Of a stretch of DNA of 64,000 nt, positions 7,634 to 16,185 are shown piece after piece; position 1 is the stretch's first letter, and every line of letters begins with the position of its first letter. The stretch lies in assembly GCF_036788415.1 (NCBI RefSeq), contig NZ_DAIQNN010000008.1:14799-78798 (forward strand). Reading direction: 5' to 3'. Made by a program: the position numbers and the translations under genes. The DNA is from Rubrimonas sp036788415. GTDB taxonomy: Bacteria > Pseudomonadota > Alphaproteobacteria > Rhodobacterales > Rhodobacteraceae. The notes beneath the pieces are model-generated. The model searched no databases. It saw only the letters and a list, made by a program, of their open reading frames with translations, and was not told the origin of the DNA.

Positions 7634-9231
7634 GCGCGCCCTCCGATCAGCCGGTCGCAGGCCCAGAACAGCGCGAACGCCAAAGCGATCAGGATCAGAC
7701 CCGCGGCATGCGCGGCGTCGATCCGCCGGCTCCCGGCGAGTTCGCTCATCAGAAGCGGCAGCGTCGGCGCGTCCGGGGCCGAGAACAGCGCGATCACGCC
7801 GAGATCGCCCGCCGCCAGCGCCGCCGCGAGCCCCGCCGCGAAGCCCAAGGGGCGGCGCAGCGCGGGCCAGTAGAGCGCGCGGAGCCGCACGAGGCCTCGC
7901 AGCCCGAGCGCGTCCGCGAGCCGCCCGCGCTCGGCCGCCGCCTGCGCGAGCGCGGGGGTCGTCAGCCGCAGGGCGAAGGGCGCGGCCATCGCGGCGTTGA
8001 CCAGCGCCGTCAGCGGCAGGGCGAGCGCGACGGGGTCGGCGAAGGGCCGTAGCAGGACGAACAGCGCGATCCCCAGCACGAAAGGCGAGGCGGCGAGCGG
8101 CGACAGCCCCGCCGCCTCGACGAGCCGAGCCCTGCGGCGCGCGCCCGCGCCTTCCAGCGCCGCCGACAGCGCCGCGAGCGGCAGGGCGAACGCGAGCGCC
8201 AGCGTCGCCGAAATCGCCGCCACGATCAGGCTGCGCAGCGCCGCCTCCGCGATCCGCGCCCAGAGCGCGGCGTCGAGCGCCGCCAGCCCCGCAGCGCCGC
8301 GCAGCGCGACCGCGAGCAGCGGCGCGCCGAGAAACAGGCAGGCGGCGAGGATCGCCGCCGCGTCGCCCAGCGCGGCGGCGCGCGAGCGCCCGTCCCAGCG
8401 ATCGGGGGCGGCGAAACCGCCGAAGCCCGAGGCTGCGGGGGCCGCCAGCGCCAGCGCCGCAAGCGCCGCGCCGAGGCTGATCGCCAGTTGCAGCGACGCC
8501 AGCCGGGCGGCGCGCGCGAGGTCGAACTCGAAGACCGCCGCCTGCCAGATCGCAAGCTCCAGCGTCGTGGCGCGCGGGCCGCCGCCGAGCATCAGGGCGG
8601 CGGTGAAGCTCGCGGCGCAGACGCCGAAGATCACCGCGAGCGCGCCCGGCGCGGCGCGCCGCAGCGCCGGGCCCTCCAGCAGGCGGAACAGCGTCCAGCC
8701 CTCGACGCCGAGCTGCGCCGCCGCCCGCCAGCGCTCGGGCGGGATGTCGGAATAGGCCTGCAGGATCAGCCGCGCAGCCAGCGGCAGGTTGAAGAAGACA
8801 TGGGCGAGCAGCACGCCCGGCAGGCCGTAGACGTCCGGCCGCGGCAGGCCGAGCGCGGCGAGCCCGTCGCCGAGCCAGCCGTTGCGCCCCCAGACCGCGA
8901 CGACGCCGAGCGCGGCGACCACAACGGGCAGCAGGAATGGGGCGCCGATCAGCCGGATCAGCGCGGCGCGCCCCGCGAAGCGCCGCCGCGCCAGCGCCCG
9001 CGCCAGCGGGATCGCCGCCAGAACCGACAGCGCCGCCGAGAGCGCGGCCTGCGTCACGGTGAACTCGACCGCCGCCCAGTCGGCCCGGCTGAACGCCGCG
9101 GCCGCCCCCTCGGCGCGCCATGCGACCACCGCGGCGGCTCCGCCGGTCAGCGAAAGGATTGCGGCGAGCGCGGCGAGCCCCGCCAGCAGAACCGGCGGGC
9201 GCAGGGCTAGCGGCTCAGCGCGTCGAGCCAT
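7630..9231 (-). CDS. thiP: Thiamine ABC transporter permease ThiP
   Basis: 533 residues (E. coli ThiP is 536) with two fused permease domains, each with several membrane segments and an EAA-like loop (the second around LADALGLRGLVRLRALYWPALRRPLG). The start at 9231 lies inside the end of thiB (25-base overlap) and is preceded by AGGAGG at a spacing of 10. It forms the channel for thiamine import with ThiB and ThiQ. Extremely rich in Ala, Leu and Arg, reflecting the genome's GC content. Confidence 0.92.
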   Translation of the reverse strand: MARRAEPLALRPPVLLAGLAALAAILSLTGGAAAVVAWRAEGAAAAFSRADWAAVEFTVTQAALSAALSVLAAIPLARALARRRFAGRAALIRLIGAPFLLPVVVAALGVVAVWGRNGWLGDGLAALGLPRPDVYGLPGVLLAHVFFNLPLAARLILQAYSDIPPERWRAAAQLGVEGWTLFRLLEGPALRRAAPGALAVIFGVCAASFTAALMLGGGPRATTLELAIWQAAVFEFDLARAARLASLQLAISLGAALAALALAAPAASGFGGFAAPDRWDGRSRAAALGDAAAILAACLFLGAPLLAVALRGAAGLAALDAALWARIAEAALRSLIVAAISATLALAFALPLAALSAALEGAGARRRARLVEAAGLSPLAASPFVLGIALFVLLRPFADPVALALPLTALVNAAMAAPFALRLTTPALAQAAAERGRLADALGLRGLVRLRALYWPALRRPLGFAAGLAAALAAGDLGVIALFSAPDAPTLPLLMSELAGSRRIDAAHAAGLILIALAFALFWACDRLIGGRA

Positions 9232-10214
9232 TCCGCCAGCGCCTCCTCGCGCAGGGCCGTCGCCGCCTCGGGATCGGTGAGGATGCTGCGGGCCGGGCGG
9301 GGCAGGGCGGCGAAGGCGCCGGGAAGCTCGGCTCCCTCGGCGCGGGCGGGATACATCCAGTTCGTCGTCGGGATCGCCGACTGGAAATCCGGGCTCAGCA
9401 TGAATCGCAGGAAGTCGCGGGCGAGCTCGGGCTGCGGCGCATTCGCGAGCGCAGCGGCCACTTCGATCTGGAGCGGGTGGCCTTCGGAGAAGAGCGCGGC
9501 GCGCTTGGTCGGGTCGTCCTCGGCGATCGCGTGATAGGCGGGCGAGGAGGTGTAGGACAGCGCCATCATCGCCTCGCCGTCGAGAAAGGCGGAATAGGCC
9601 TCCCACCAGCCGCGCGTGACGGTGACGATGCGCGGGGCGAGCGCCTCCCAGATCTCGGGCGCGCGGTCGCCATAGGTCTCCTTGATCCAGAGCAGCAGGC
9701 CGAGGCCCGGGGTGGAGGTGCGGGGGTCCTGAATGACGATGGTCACGTCCTCGGGCGCGGCGATCAGCGCCTCGAAGCTGTCCGGCGCGTCGGTCAGGCG
9801 GGTTTCGTCATAGACGAAGGCGAACCAGCCCCAGTCGAAAGGCAGGAAATGCGGATCGCTCCAGTCCACGGGCAGGTCGAGCGGCGGCGCGTCGATCCCG
9901 TGGGGGGCGGTGAGGCCCGCATCCTTCGCCGCCGCGATCAGGTTGAGGTCGAGGCCGAGCACGACGTCGGCGGGGCTGCGTTCGCCTTCGAGGCGCAGCC
10001 GGCCGAGCAGCGCGGCGCCGTCGCCGGCCGCCACGAGGTTCAGGTCGCAGCCGCATTGCGCCTCGAAGCGCGCTTCGATCACCGGGCCGGGGCCGTATTC
10101 GGAGACGAAGCTGTCATAGGCGTAAACCGTGAGGACCGGCCGCTCCTGCGCCGGCGCGGCGAGGCCGAGCAGGGCGAAAGCGACGGTCGCGGCGGAGAGG
10201 GGGGTCGGTTTCAT
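9207..10214 (-). CDS. thiB: Thiamine/TPP periplasmic binding protein ThiB (TbpA)
   Basis: 335 residues with a signal peptide (MKPTPLSAATVAFALLGLAAPAQE) and the family opening LTVYAYDSFVSEYGPGP. Conserved motifs include DVVLGLDLNL, FLPFDWGWFAFVYD and the ligand-site segment TRGWWEAYSAFLDGEAMMALSYTSSPAYH. Binds thiamine and its phosphates in the periplasm and passes them to ThiP/ThiQ. First gene of the operon; the TPP riboswitch sits in its leader. Confidence 0.95.
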   Translation of the reverse strand: MKPTPLSAATVAFALLGLAAPAQERPVLTVYAYDSFVSEYGPGPVIEARFEAQCGCDLNLVAAGDGAALLGRLRLEGERSPADVVLGLDLNLIAAAKDAGLTAPHGIDAPPLDLPVDWSDPHFLPFDWGWFAFVYDETRLTDAPDSFEALIAAPEDVTIVIQDPRTSTPGLGLLLWIKETYGDRAPEIWEALAPRIVTVTRGWWEAYSAFLDGEAMMALSYTSSPAYHAIAEDDPTKRAALFSEGHPLQIEVAAALANAPQPELARDFLRFMLSPDFQSAIPTTNWMYPARAEGAELPGAFAALPRPARSILTDPEAATALREEALAEWLDALSR

Positions 10215-10274
10215 GTGTCCTCCATCGCGACGCAGGGTCCGGCGGAGTCGGCCCCGCCAGGGCGGAGCCTTCGC

Positions 10275-10358
10275 GCCTTTCCTACGCCGGCATGATCCGG
10301 GTCAGGTTCAACGGGTCCGCTTGGCAGCGTCTCAGCCCTTCCGGGCGCCCCGAGGCGG
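10275..10358 (-). promoter_or_regulatory. TPP riboswitch (THI box)
   Basis: On the minus strand the leader of thiB carries the TPP aptamer: a GGGGCGCCCGGAAGGG stem start, the invariant CTGAGA, then ACCCGTTGAACCTGA and GGATCATGCCGGCGTAGGAA. All hallmark segments are in order and spaced normally. It ends about 60 bases before the thiB ATG, leaving room for an expression platform that masks translation or stops transcription when TPP is bound. I see no clear T-run, so translational control is more likely (inference). Confidence 0.95.
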
Positions 10359-10430
10359 CGTCGATGGTAACGCGAAGCCGGCGCGGCGCAAGCCCTTGCC
10401 GCGACGCGCCGCACGGCGCATTTGCCCGGC

Positions 10431-11039
10431 ATGACCCCGCCGCTCGACCTCAAGGGCGTCCTGATCTTCAGGGGGCTGCTCGATCCCGCCCGGCAGCGCG
10501 AGCTCGTCGCCGCCGTGCGCGGCGCGCTGGCCGAGGCGCCGCTGATCCGCCCGGTGACGGCGTGGGGCAAGCCGATGTCGGTGCGGATGAGCTCGGCGGG
10601 GCGCGTGGGATGGGTGATCGACCGGGGCCGCTATCGCTACGCCGACCGCCACCCCGACGCCGGCCGTCAATGGCCCGCGATCCCCGAGGCGGCGCTGGCG
10701 GTCTGGCGGGAAATCGCCGACTGGCCGGACCCGCCCGATTCGATGCTGATCAACTGGTATGGCGAGGGCGCGCGGATGGGGCTGCATCGCGACGCGGACG
10801 AAGGGCGGTTCGACGCTCCCGTGGTCTCGGTCTCGCTCGGCGATCCGGCGCTGTTCCGGGTCGGAGGGCTGGAGCGGTCGGACCCGACCGCGTCGGTCTG
10901 GCTGAATTCGGGCGACGTCGCGGTGCTGGGGGGCGCGGCGCGGCTGGCCTATCACGGGATCGACCGGCTGCGCTTCGGGGCGGGCGGGCTGTTGCCGGGC
11001 GGCGGCAGGATCAACCTCACCTTCCGCGTCGTCGCCTGA
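10431..11039 (+). CDS. alkB: AlkB-like 2OG-Fe(II) dioxygenase (DNA/RNA dealkylation)
   Basis: 202 residues. Iron ligands are His119, Asp121 (LHRDADE) and His175 (RLAYHGIDR); the 2-oxoglutarate-binding arginines are in GRINLTFR (193 and 199). The substrate-side segments SMLINWYGEGARMGLHRD and VSVSLGDPALFRVGG match E. coli AlkB. It repairs N1-methyladenine and N3-methylcytosine by oxidative demethylation. The ATG at 10431 is preferred to a TTG three codons earlier. Divergent from the thiBPQ leader and followed closely by the tmRNA gene. No ada-like regulator is adjacent. Confidence 0.9.
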   Translation: MTPPLDLKGVLIFRGLLDPARQRELVAAVRGALAEAPLIRPVTAWGKPMSVRMSSAGRVGWVIDRGRYRYADRHPDAGRQWPAIPEAALAVWREIADWPDPPDSMLINWYGEGARMGLHRDADEGRFDAPVVSVSLGDPALFRVGGLERSDPTASVWLNSGDVAVLGGAARLAYHGIDRLRFGAGGLLPGGGRINLTFRVVA

Positions 11040-11079
11040 GGACTTGCGAAACGGCGCGCGAAACGCCATGTTGGCGTTG

Positions 11080-11386
11080 TCCCGCAAGGGACTATGGCGA
11101 TAAACGCGCGCGGAATAAGCGGTTCGGACCCGGGGGCGGTACCCGGCGGCTCCACCAACCACCCGGTCATGGACGGGAGCGGGGGCCGAAACAGGATCGA
11201 CGGACGTGTAAAGGCGTTATGCTTTCGCTCGGTGGGATTCGCCGTTATCGGATCAAAAAGTACAGTTGCCAATGACAACCGTGCTCCGGTGGCCGTCGCT
11301 GCGTAATGCAGCGCCCAAACCGAAACTGAAGTCCTGAGGCTTAGCCGCTTCAGGCGGGGCCGCCGGCGCCTGGCAACAGAAGCCGG
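11080..11386 (+). ncRNA. ssrA: Permuted two-piece tmRNA (ssrA)
   Basis: The order is reversed relative to standard tmRNA, as in alphaproteobacteria. The acceptor piece comes first (T-arm region GGTTCGGACCC, ending ...CGGCTCCACCA at 11157), then a spacer of about 24 bases, then the coding piece starting GGGGCCG at 11182. CGGCTCC (11147-11153) and GGGGCCG (11182-11188) pair over 7 bp with one G-U, forming the acceptor stem. The tag frame at 11268-11306 encodes ANDNRAPVAVAA and ends in TAA. Exact 5' and 3' ends are estimates. A possible promoter is TTGCGA at 11044, 17 bases, CATGTT at 11067. Rescues stalled ribosomes with SmpB. Confidence 0.93.
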
Positions 11387-11711
11387 CACTACCCCCCCCC
11401 GCCGCCCGATCTCGGTCGCGCTCCAGTCATCGCATGCGCGCTCGCGGTGATGAGCGATATGGCTGCGCGCCGCGTTCGACCTCGTCGCGCTCGGCGACAT
11501 GCAGCGGAACCGGGAAGCGCATCCTGCGGTCGGGCGCGTGGTCGGGGCGCATCGGAGCCTCCGCGACCTGCCCCGGAGCCAGCCGCTCGGGCCGCCACGC
11601 CCGGCGCCGCCGCACGCGCCTCGCCGGGCGCAAAGCGCCGCATGGCCGTGAGTTGGCTAAGTGAACTAACTTATGCTATCGAGTCCGAATAATCCCCCAG
11701 AGCGGCAGAGG
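11387..11711. other. Non-coding stretch between tmRNA and ROK regulator
   Basis: About 325 bases with no gene I can support. It begins with a run of nine C just after the tmRNA. Short open frames exist on both strands but show no conserved motif and have the composition of random GC-rich DNA. Immediately before the ROK gene the composition changes to AT-rich (11650-11680), as expected for a promoter or operator. Confidence 0.5.
11658..11673. promoter_or_regulatory. Candidate ROK operator, inverted repeat TAAGT-N6-ACTTA
   Basis: TAAGTGAACTAACTTA is a 5-bp inverted repeat in a locally AT-rich patch just upstream of the ROK gene start at 11712. ROK repressors commonly bind AT-rich palindromes that overlap their own promoter. 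Weak evidence: position and symmetry only. Confidence 0.35.
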
Positions 11712-12908
11712 ATGCCCGCCCGCCAGATCCCGGAACTGCGCAGCGACAACGAACGGCGCGTGATCGCGGCGATCCGCGCGCGGGGCGCGCTCTCGCGGGC
11801 CGAGATCGCCCGGCTTCTGGGCCTGAGCGCGCCCGGCGCCTCGACCATCGTCGGCGGTCTGGCGGATCGGGGATTGCTGCGCGCGCAGGCCAAGCAGCGC
11901 GGCCATATCGGCCAGCCGATCACCCCCTTCACGCTCGACCCCGAGGGCGCTTGCGCGATCGGCGTCAAGATCGGGCGGCGCAGCGTCGAGGCGGCGCTGG
12001 TCGATCTTCTGGGCGAGGTGGTCGCCGCGCGGGAGGTCCCGCATGACGGCCCCGACCCGAGGCCCGACCCCGCCGCTTCCTTCGTCCTCGCCCGCGAGAT
12101 GGTGGCGGAACTCATGGCGGAGGCGCCGCAGGGCGCGGCGAGGTTCGTCGGCGTCGGCGTGGCCATCCCCGGCGACATCTCGGGCTGGAGCGCGGCGGCG
12201 GGCGAACCCGCTCCGGGCGATCTGTGGCGCGACGTCGACGTCGCGGCGGCGCTGCGGCTGGCGCCTGGGCTGCGGGTCGAGACGATCCCCGACAGCGCGG
12301 CGGCGCTGGTCGCGCAGCTGGCGCGCGGACCGTCGATCGGGCACGGGGCGGCGCTGTGCCTCTATCTGGGGACGTTCGTCGGCGGCGGGCTGGCGATCGC
12401 CGGGCGGTTGCACGCCGGCGATCACGGCGCCGCCGGCGCGCTCGCCGCAGCGCCGGTTCCCGGACCCGCGCTTTCGGGCGGGGCGCGGCAGTTGCTGCAC
12501 GACGCCTCGCTGCGGGCGCTCGAGGAGGCTCTGGCGGCGCGCGGCCATCCGGCGATGGCGGTGATCCGCGGGCAGACCGAGGCGCCGGAAGCCGAGGCCC
12601 TGTTCGCCGAGTGGCTAGGGACGGCGGCCCCGGCGCTCGCGCATGCGGCGGCGGCGGCGCATGCGGTGGTCGACCTGTCGCATGTCTTCATCGACGGCGT
12701 GTTCCGGCCGGAGTGGCGCGCCCGGACCGTTGAGGCGACGCGGGAGGCGCTGGCGCGGATGCGGCTCGCAGGGCTCGCGCCGCCGCTGATCGAGGCCGGC
12801 TGCGTCGGCTGGCCGGCCCGGGTGCTGGGGGCGGCGCTGACGCCGCTCGAGCGCGTCTTCGGTCCGATGGCGCGGGGCCATGGCGCGGGGACGCCCGGCG
12901 CGGCCTGA
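11712..12908 (+). CDS. ROK-family transcriptional regulator
   Basis: About 398 residues: an N-terminal winged helix-turn-helix (NERRVIAAIRARGALSRAEIARLLGLSAPGASTIVGGLADRGLL) and a ROK sugar-kinase-like C-terminal domain (GVGVAIPGDIS, CLYLGTFVGGGLAIAGRLHAGDHGAAGAL). The zinc-binding CxCGxxGCxE cluster of ROK proteins is missing: the segment after GAAGALAAAPVPGP is Ala-rich with no Cys. Sugar-sensing repressors of this family usually sit beside an ABC sugar operon; none is here. ATG 11712 is preceded by AGAGG; ATG 11673 is also in frame but overlaps the putative operator. Effector unknown. Confidence 0.8.
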   Translation: MPARQIPELRSDNERRVIAAIRARGALSRAEIARLLGLSAPGASTIVGGLADRGLLRAQAKQRGHIGQPITPFTLDPEGACAIGVKIGRRSVEAALVDLLGEVVAAREVPHDGPDPRPDPAASFVLAREMVAELMAEAPQGAARFVGVGVAIPGDISGWSAAAGEPAPGDLWRDVDVAAALRLAPGLRVETIPDSAAALVAQLARGPSIGHGAALCLYLGTFVGGGLAIAGRLHAGDHGAAGALAAAPVPGPALSGGARQLLHDASLRALEEALAARGHPAMAVIRGQTEAPEAEALFAEWLGTAAPALAHAAAAAHAVVDLSHVFIDGVFRPEWRARTVEATREALARMRLAGLAPPLIEAGCVGWPARVLGAALTPLERVFGPMARGHGAGTPGAA

Positions 12909-13026
12909 TCGCGCTGCGGGCGGTCGGGCCGCGCTTCGACCCGGGACGATCTTTCCGGGCGGCCCTTCGCCAATCCGCCCCGCCCATGCTAGCCATGACC
13001 CCGACCAGCGCATCCGCCGAGGGGCC

Positions 13027-15684
13027 ATGCCGAAAGACGACGACGCGCCCACGCCGATGATGGCGCAGTATCTGGAGATCAAGGCGCGCGCGGGCGACGC
13101 GCTGCTGTTCTACCGGATGGGCGACTTCTACGAGATGTTCTTCGAGGACGCGGTGCGCGCGGCGCAGGCGCTCGACATCGCGTTGACCAAACGCGGCAGG
13201 CATCTCGGCGAGGACATCCCGATGTGCGGCGTGCCCGTCGCCACCGCCGAGGCCTATCTGGCGCAGCTGATCCGCAAGGGCTTCCGCGTCGCCGTCTGCG
13301 AGCAGATGGAGGACCCGGCGGAGGCGAAGAAGCGCGGCGCGAAATCGGTCGTCGCGCGCGACATCGTGCGCCTCGTCACCCCCGGCACGCTGACCGAGGA
13401 GGCGCTGCTGGAGGCGCGCTCGGCCAACCACCTCGCCGCCTACGCCGAAATCCGCGGCGAAAGCGGGCTCGCCTGGTGCGATCTGTCCACTGGCGACGTG
13501 CGCGCCGCGCCGCTCGCGCGCGCGGAGCTGCCGGGCTGGCTCGCCCGCGTGGGGCCGCGCGAAGTGCTGGCGCCCGAGGCGCTCTGGCTCGACGCGGGCC
13601 TGCGCGGGACCATCGAGGAGGCGGGCGCGGCGGCGACGCCGCTCGGGCCGGCGAGCTTCGACAGCGCCTCCGCCGAGGCGCGGCTGCGCGCGCTCTACAA
13701 GGTGGCGGCGCTGGAGGCGTTCGGCGCCTTCTCGCGCCCCGAGATCGCCGCGCTCGGGGCTTTGGCCGACTACGTCGAGATCACCCAGCGGGGCGCCGCG
13801 CCGCTGCTGCGCCCCCCGCGGCGCGAGGCGGCGGAGGCTGCGATGCGCATCGACGCCGCGACGCGGCGCAATCTGGAGCTGACGCGGGCGCTCTCGGGCG
13901 GGCGCGAGGGCGCGCTGCTCGCCGCCATCGACCGGACGGCGACCGCCGCCGGCGCGCGCCTGCTCGAAGCGCGGCTGTCCGCCCCGCTGACCGACCCGGC
14001 GGCGGTTGCGCGCCGGCTCGACGCCGTGGGCTATCTCGTCGCCGATGCGGAGCTGCGCGGCGCGCTGCGGGCGGCCTTGCGCGGCGCCCCCGAGATCGCG
14101 CGCGCGCTGTCGCGGCTGGCGCTCGACCGGGGCGCGCCGCGCGATCTGGCGGCGGTCCGCGACGGTCTCGCGCGCGCCGCCGAAATCGCCGCGCGCCTCG
14201 GCGCCGCCGACCCGCCGGAGGAGCTTGCGCAGGCCGCGCGCGCGCTGCTCGGCCCTGGCGATCTCTCCGAGACGCTCGCAGGCGTGCTGGTCGAAGGCCC
14301 TTCGGCGCCGCTGCGCGAAGGCGGATTCGTCGCCGACGGCGCGGATGCGGCGCTCGACGCGGCGCGTCGGCTGCGGGCGGACGGGCGCGGGGTGGTCGCG
14401 CAGCTTCAGGCCGAGTATGCGGCGCTGACTGGCGTCGCCACGCTCAAGATCCGCCACAATGCGGTGCTGGGCTACTTCGTCGAAGTCAGCGCGGCGCAGG
14501 CGGGCAAGCTGACCGCGCCGCCGCATGCCGACCTGTTCCGCCATCGCCAGACCATGGCCGGCGCCATGCGGTTCTCGACCGATGAACTGGCGACGCTCGA
14601 ATCGCGCATCCTGTCGGCGGGGGCGGAGGCGCTCGAGATCGAGCTGCGCATCTTCGCCGAACTGCGCGCGTTGGTCCTGTCGCGCAGCGCCGAGATTTCC
14701 GAGGCCGCCGAGGCGCTGGCGGCCGTGGACGTCGCGGCGGGGCTGGCCGAACTCGCCGCCGCCGAGGGCTGGACGCGACCGGAAGTCGAGGCGGGAACCG
14801 CCTTCGAGATCGTCGGCGGGCGGCACCCGGTGGTCGAGCAAGCGCTGCGGCGGCGCGGCGAAGGGAGCTTCGTCGCCAATGATTGCGACTTGTCGGGCGG
14901 GCGCGCCGGCGCGCGGATCAACCTGCTGACAGGCCCCAACATGGCCGGCAAGTCCACCTGGCTGCGCCAGAACGCGCTGATCGCGGTGCTCGCGCAGAGC
15001 GGCGCTTTCGTCCCGGCCGATCGAGCGCGGATCGGCGCAGTGGACCAGCTCTTCAGCCGGGTGGGCGCGGCGGACGACCTGGCGCGGGGGCGCTCGACCT
15101 TCATGGTCGAGATGGTCGAAACGGCGGCGATCCTCAATCAGGCCGGCCCCGGCGCGCTGGTGATCCTCGACGAGATCGGCCGGGGCACGGCGACCTATGA
15201 CGGGCTCTCCATCGCATGGGCCGTGCTCGAGCATCTGCACGAGGTCAATCGCTGCCGGGCGCTGTTCGCCACGCATTACCACGAGCTGACCGCGCTCGCC
15301 GACAGGCTGCCCGCCCTGCGCAACGTGACCATGGCGGTGCGGGAATGGGAGGGCGACGTGGTGTTCCTCCACGAAGTCCGCCCTGGCGCCGCCGACCGCT
15401 CCTATGGCGTGCAGGTCGCCCGGCTCGCGGGCCTGCCCGCCGCGGCGGTGGCCCGGGCGCGCGAAGTGCTCGAAGCGCTGGAGGAGGGCGAGCGGGCGCG
15501 CGGCGCCCGGCCCGCCGCCCTGATCGACGACCTGCCGCTGTTCTCTGCGGCGCGCGCCGCCCCGTCGCCGCCCGCGCACTCGGCGCTGGCGGCGCGGCTG
15601 GCGGAGGTCGAGCCCGACGCGCTGAGCCCGCGCGAGGCGCTGGAGCTGGTCTATGGGCTCAAGGCGCTGGCCTCGCAGGGCTGA
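13027..15684 (+). CDS. mutS: DNA mismatch repair ATPase MutS
   Basis: 885 residues. The mismatch-reading F-x-E motif is Phe34-Tyr-Glu36 in GDFYEMFFEDA; the Walker A loop GPNMAGKST is at 636-644; then SRVGAADDLARGRSTFMVEM, Walker B LVILDEIGRGTATYDG and the HYHELT motif. Domains follow in normal order: mismatch binding, connector, lever/clamp, ATPase and helix-turn-helix. The ATG at 13027 has GAGGGG just upstream. Recognises mispairs and recruits MutL. Its 3' end overlaps by 26 bases the convergent small membrane protein gene. Confidence 0.97.
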   Translation: MPKDDDAPTPMMAQYLEIKARAGDALLFYRMGDFYEMFFEDAVRAAQALDIALTKRGRHLGEDIPMCGVPVATAEAYLAQLIRKGFRVAVCEQMEDPAEAKKRGAKSVVARDIVRLVTPGTLTEEALLEARSANHLAAYAEIRGESGLAWCDLSTGDVRAAPLARAELPGWLARVGPREVLAPEALWLDAGLRGTIEEAGAAATPLGPASFDSASAEARLRALYKVAALEAFGAFSRPEIAALGALADYVEITQRGAAPLLRPPRREAAEAAMRIDAATRRNLELTRALSGGREGALLAAIDRTATAAGARLLEARLSAPLTDPAAVARRLDAVGYLVADAELRGALRAALRGAPEIARALSRLALDRGAPRDLAAVRDGLARAAEIAARLGAADPPEELAQAARALLGPGDLSETLAGVLVEGPSAPLREGGFVADGADAALDAARRLRADGRGVVAQLQAEYAALTGVATLKIRHNAVLGYFVEVSAAQAGKLTAPPHADLFRHRQTMAGAMRFSTDELATLESRILSAGAEALEIELRIFAELRALVLSRSAEISEAAEALAAVDVAAGLAELAAAEGWTRPEVEAGTAFEIVGGRHPVVEQALRRRGEGSFVANDCDLSGGRAGARINLLTGPNMAGKSTWLRQNALIAVLAQSGAFVPADRARIGAVDQLFSRVGAADDLARGRSTFMVEMVETAAILNQAGPGALVILDEIGRGTATYDGLSIAWAVLEHLHEVNRCRALFATHYHELTALADRLPALRNVTMAVREWEGDVVFLHEVRPGAADRSYGVQVARLAGLPAAAVARAREVLEALEEGERARGARPAALIDDLPLFSAARAAPSPPAHSALAARLAEVEPDALSPREALELVYGLKALASQG

Positions 15685-16006
15685 GCGGGCGCTCGCCCGG
15701 GCGGTGCGTCAGCGTCGGCGCCAGCCGGTCGCGGACGCGGGTGAAATGCAGCACCAGCGCGAGGTCGAAGGCGGTGACCATCAGGTTCCAGCCATAGAGC
15801 CAGATCAGCGGGCTGAGCTCGCCCGTCGCGCGCCACGCCAGCAGCTTCGCGCTGAGGCCGAACACGTAGCCGGTGCAGATCAGCACGACGAAGAAGGCGC
15901 TTTTCCCGACCGCGGTGCGCACTTTCAGCATCCGCGCGATCGACCAGTACCAACTGATCGAAAAACAGATCAGCATGGCGGCTTCGAACAATTCGGCCTG
16001 CGTCAT
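15659..16006 (-). CDS. Small multi-spanning membrane protein
   Basis: 115 residues with three or four hydrophobic segments (ELFEAAMLICFSISWYWSIARM, SAFFVVLICTGYVFGLSAKLLAW, LIWLYGWNLMVTAFDLALVLHF) and a basic tail. The overall look recalls PQ-loop/SemiSWEET-sized proteins, but the PQ pair itself is absent, so no transport function is claimed. The start at 16006 is well supported by GGAGG five bases upstream. Convergent with mutS and divergent from mnmA, sharing an intergenic region that holds a CRP-like palindrome. Confidence 0.7.
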   Translation of the reverse strand: MTQAELFEAAMLICFSISWYWSIARMLKVRTAVGKSAFFVVLICTGYVFGLSAKLLAWRATGELSPLIWLYGWNLMVTAFDLALVLHFTRVRDRLAPTLTHRPGERPLSPARPAP

Positions 16007-16108
16007 CGGATCCTCCGATACTCGGCGTACGGGAGAGGCGCTGAAACCAGCGCTCGCTGCAACTTCGACGCGATGCCGAGCAATGCTACCCGATTCGCGA
16101 GTGGGTTA

Positions 16109-16124
16109 TGTGACGCCGGTCACA
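16109..16124. promoter_or_regulatory. CRP/FNR-superfamily palindrome TGTGA-N6-TCACA
   Basis: TGTGACGCCGGTCACA matches both half-sites of the enterobacterial CRP consensus and is fully symmetric over all 16 bases. It lies 62 bases upstream of the mnmA ATG and about 100 bases upstream of the divergent membrane-protein gene. Which of the two it serves, and which CRP-family protein binds it, cannot be told from sequence. Confidence 0.6.
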
Positions 16125-16185
16125 CAGCGGCGCGCCGAGCAGCGCCGCCGTTGAAGCGCCGACGCCGCTCGGCTAGAACCCCTCC

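Noticed and set aside
10422..10430. TTG start for the AlkB-like gene
   Set aside because: An ATG three codons later gives the normal family start; nothing favours the TTG.
11389..11643. Overlapping short open frames on the minus strand after the tmRNA
   Set aside because: No conserved motif, no ribosome-binding site, composition typical of random GC-rich DNA.
12688..15579. A 963-codon open frame antisense to mutS
   Set aside because: No domain, Arg/Gly-rich, mirrors the codon bias of mutS, whose sense frame is unmistakable.
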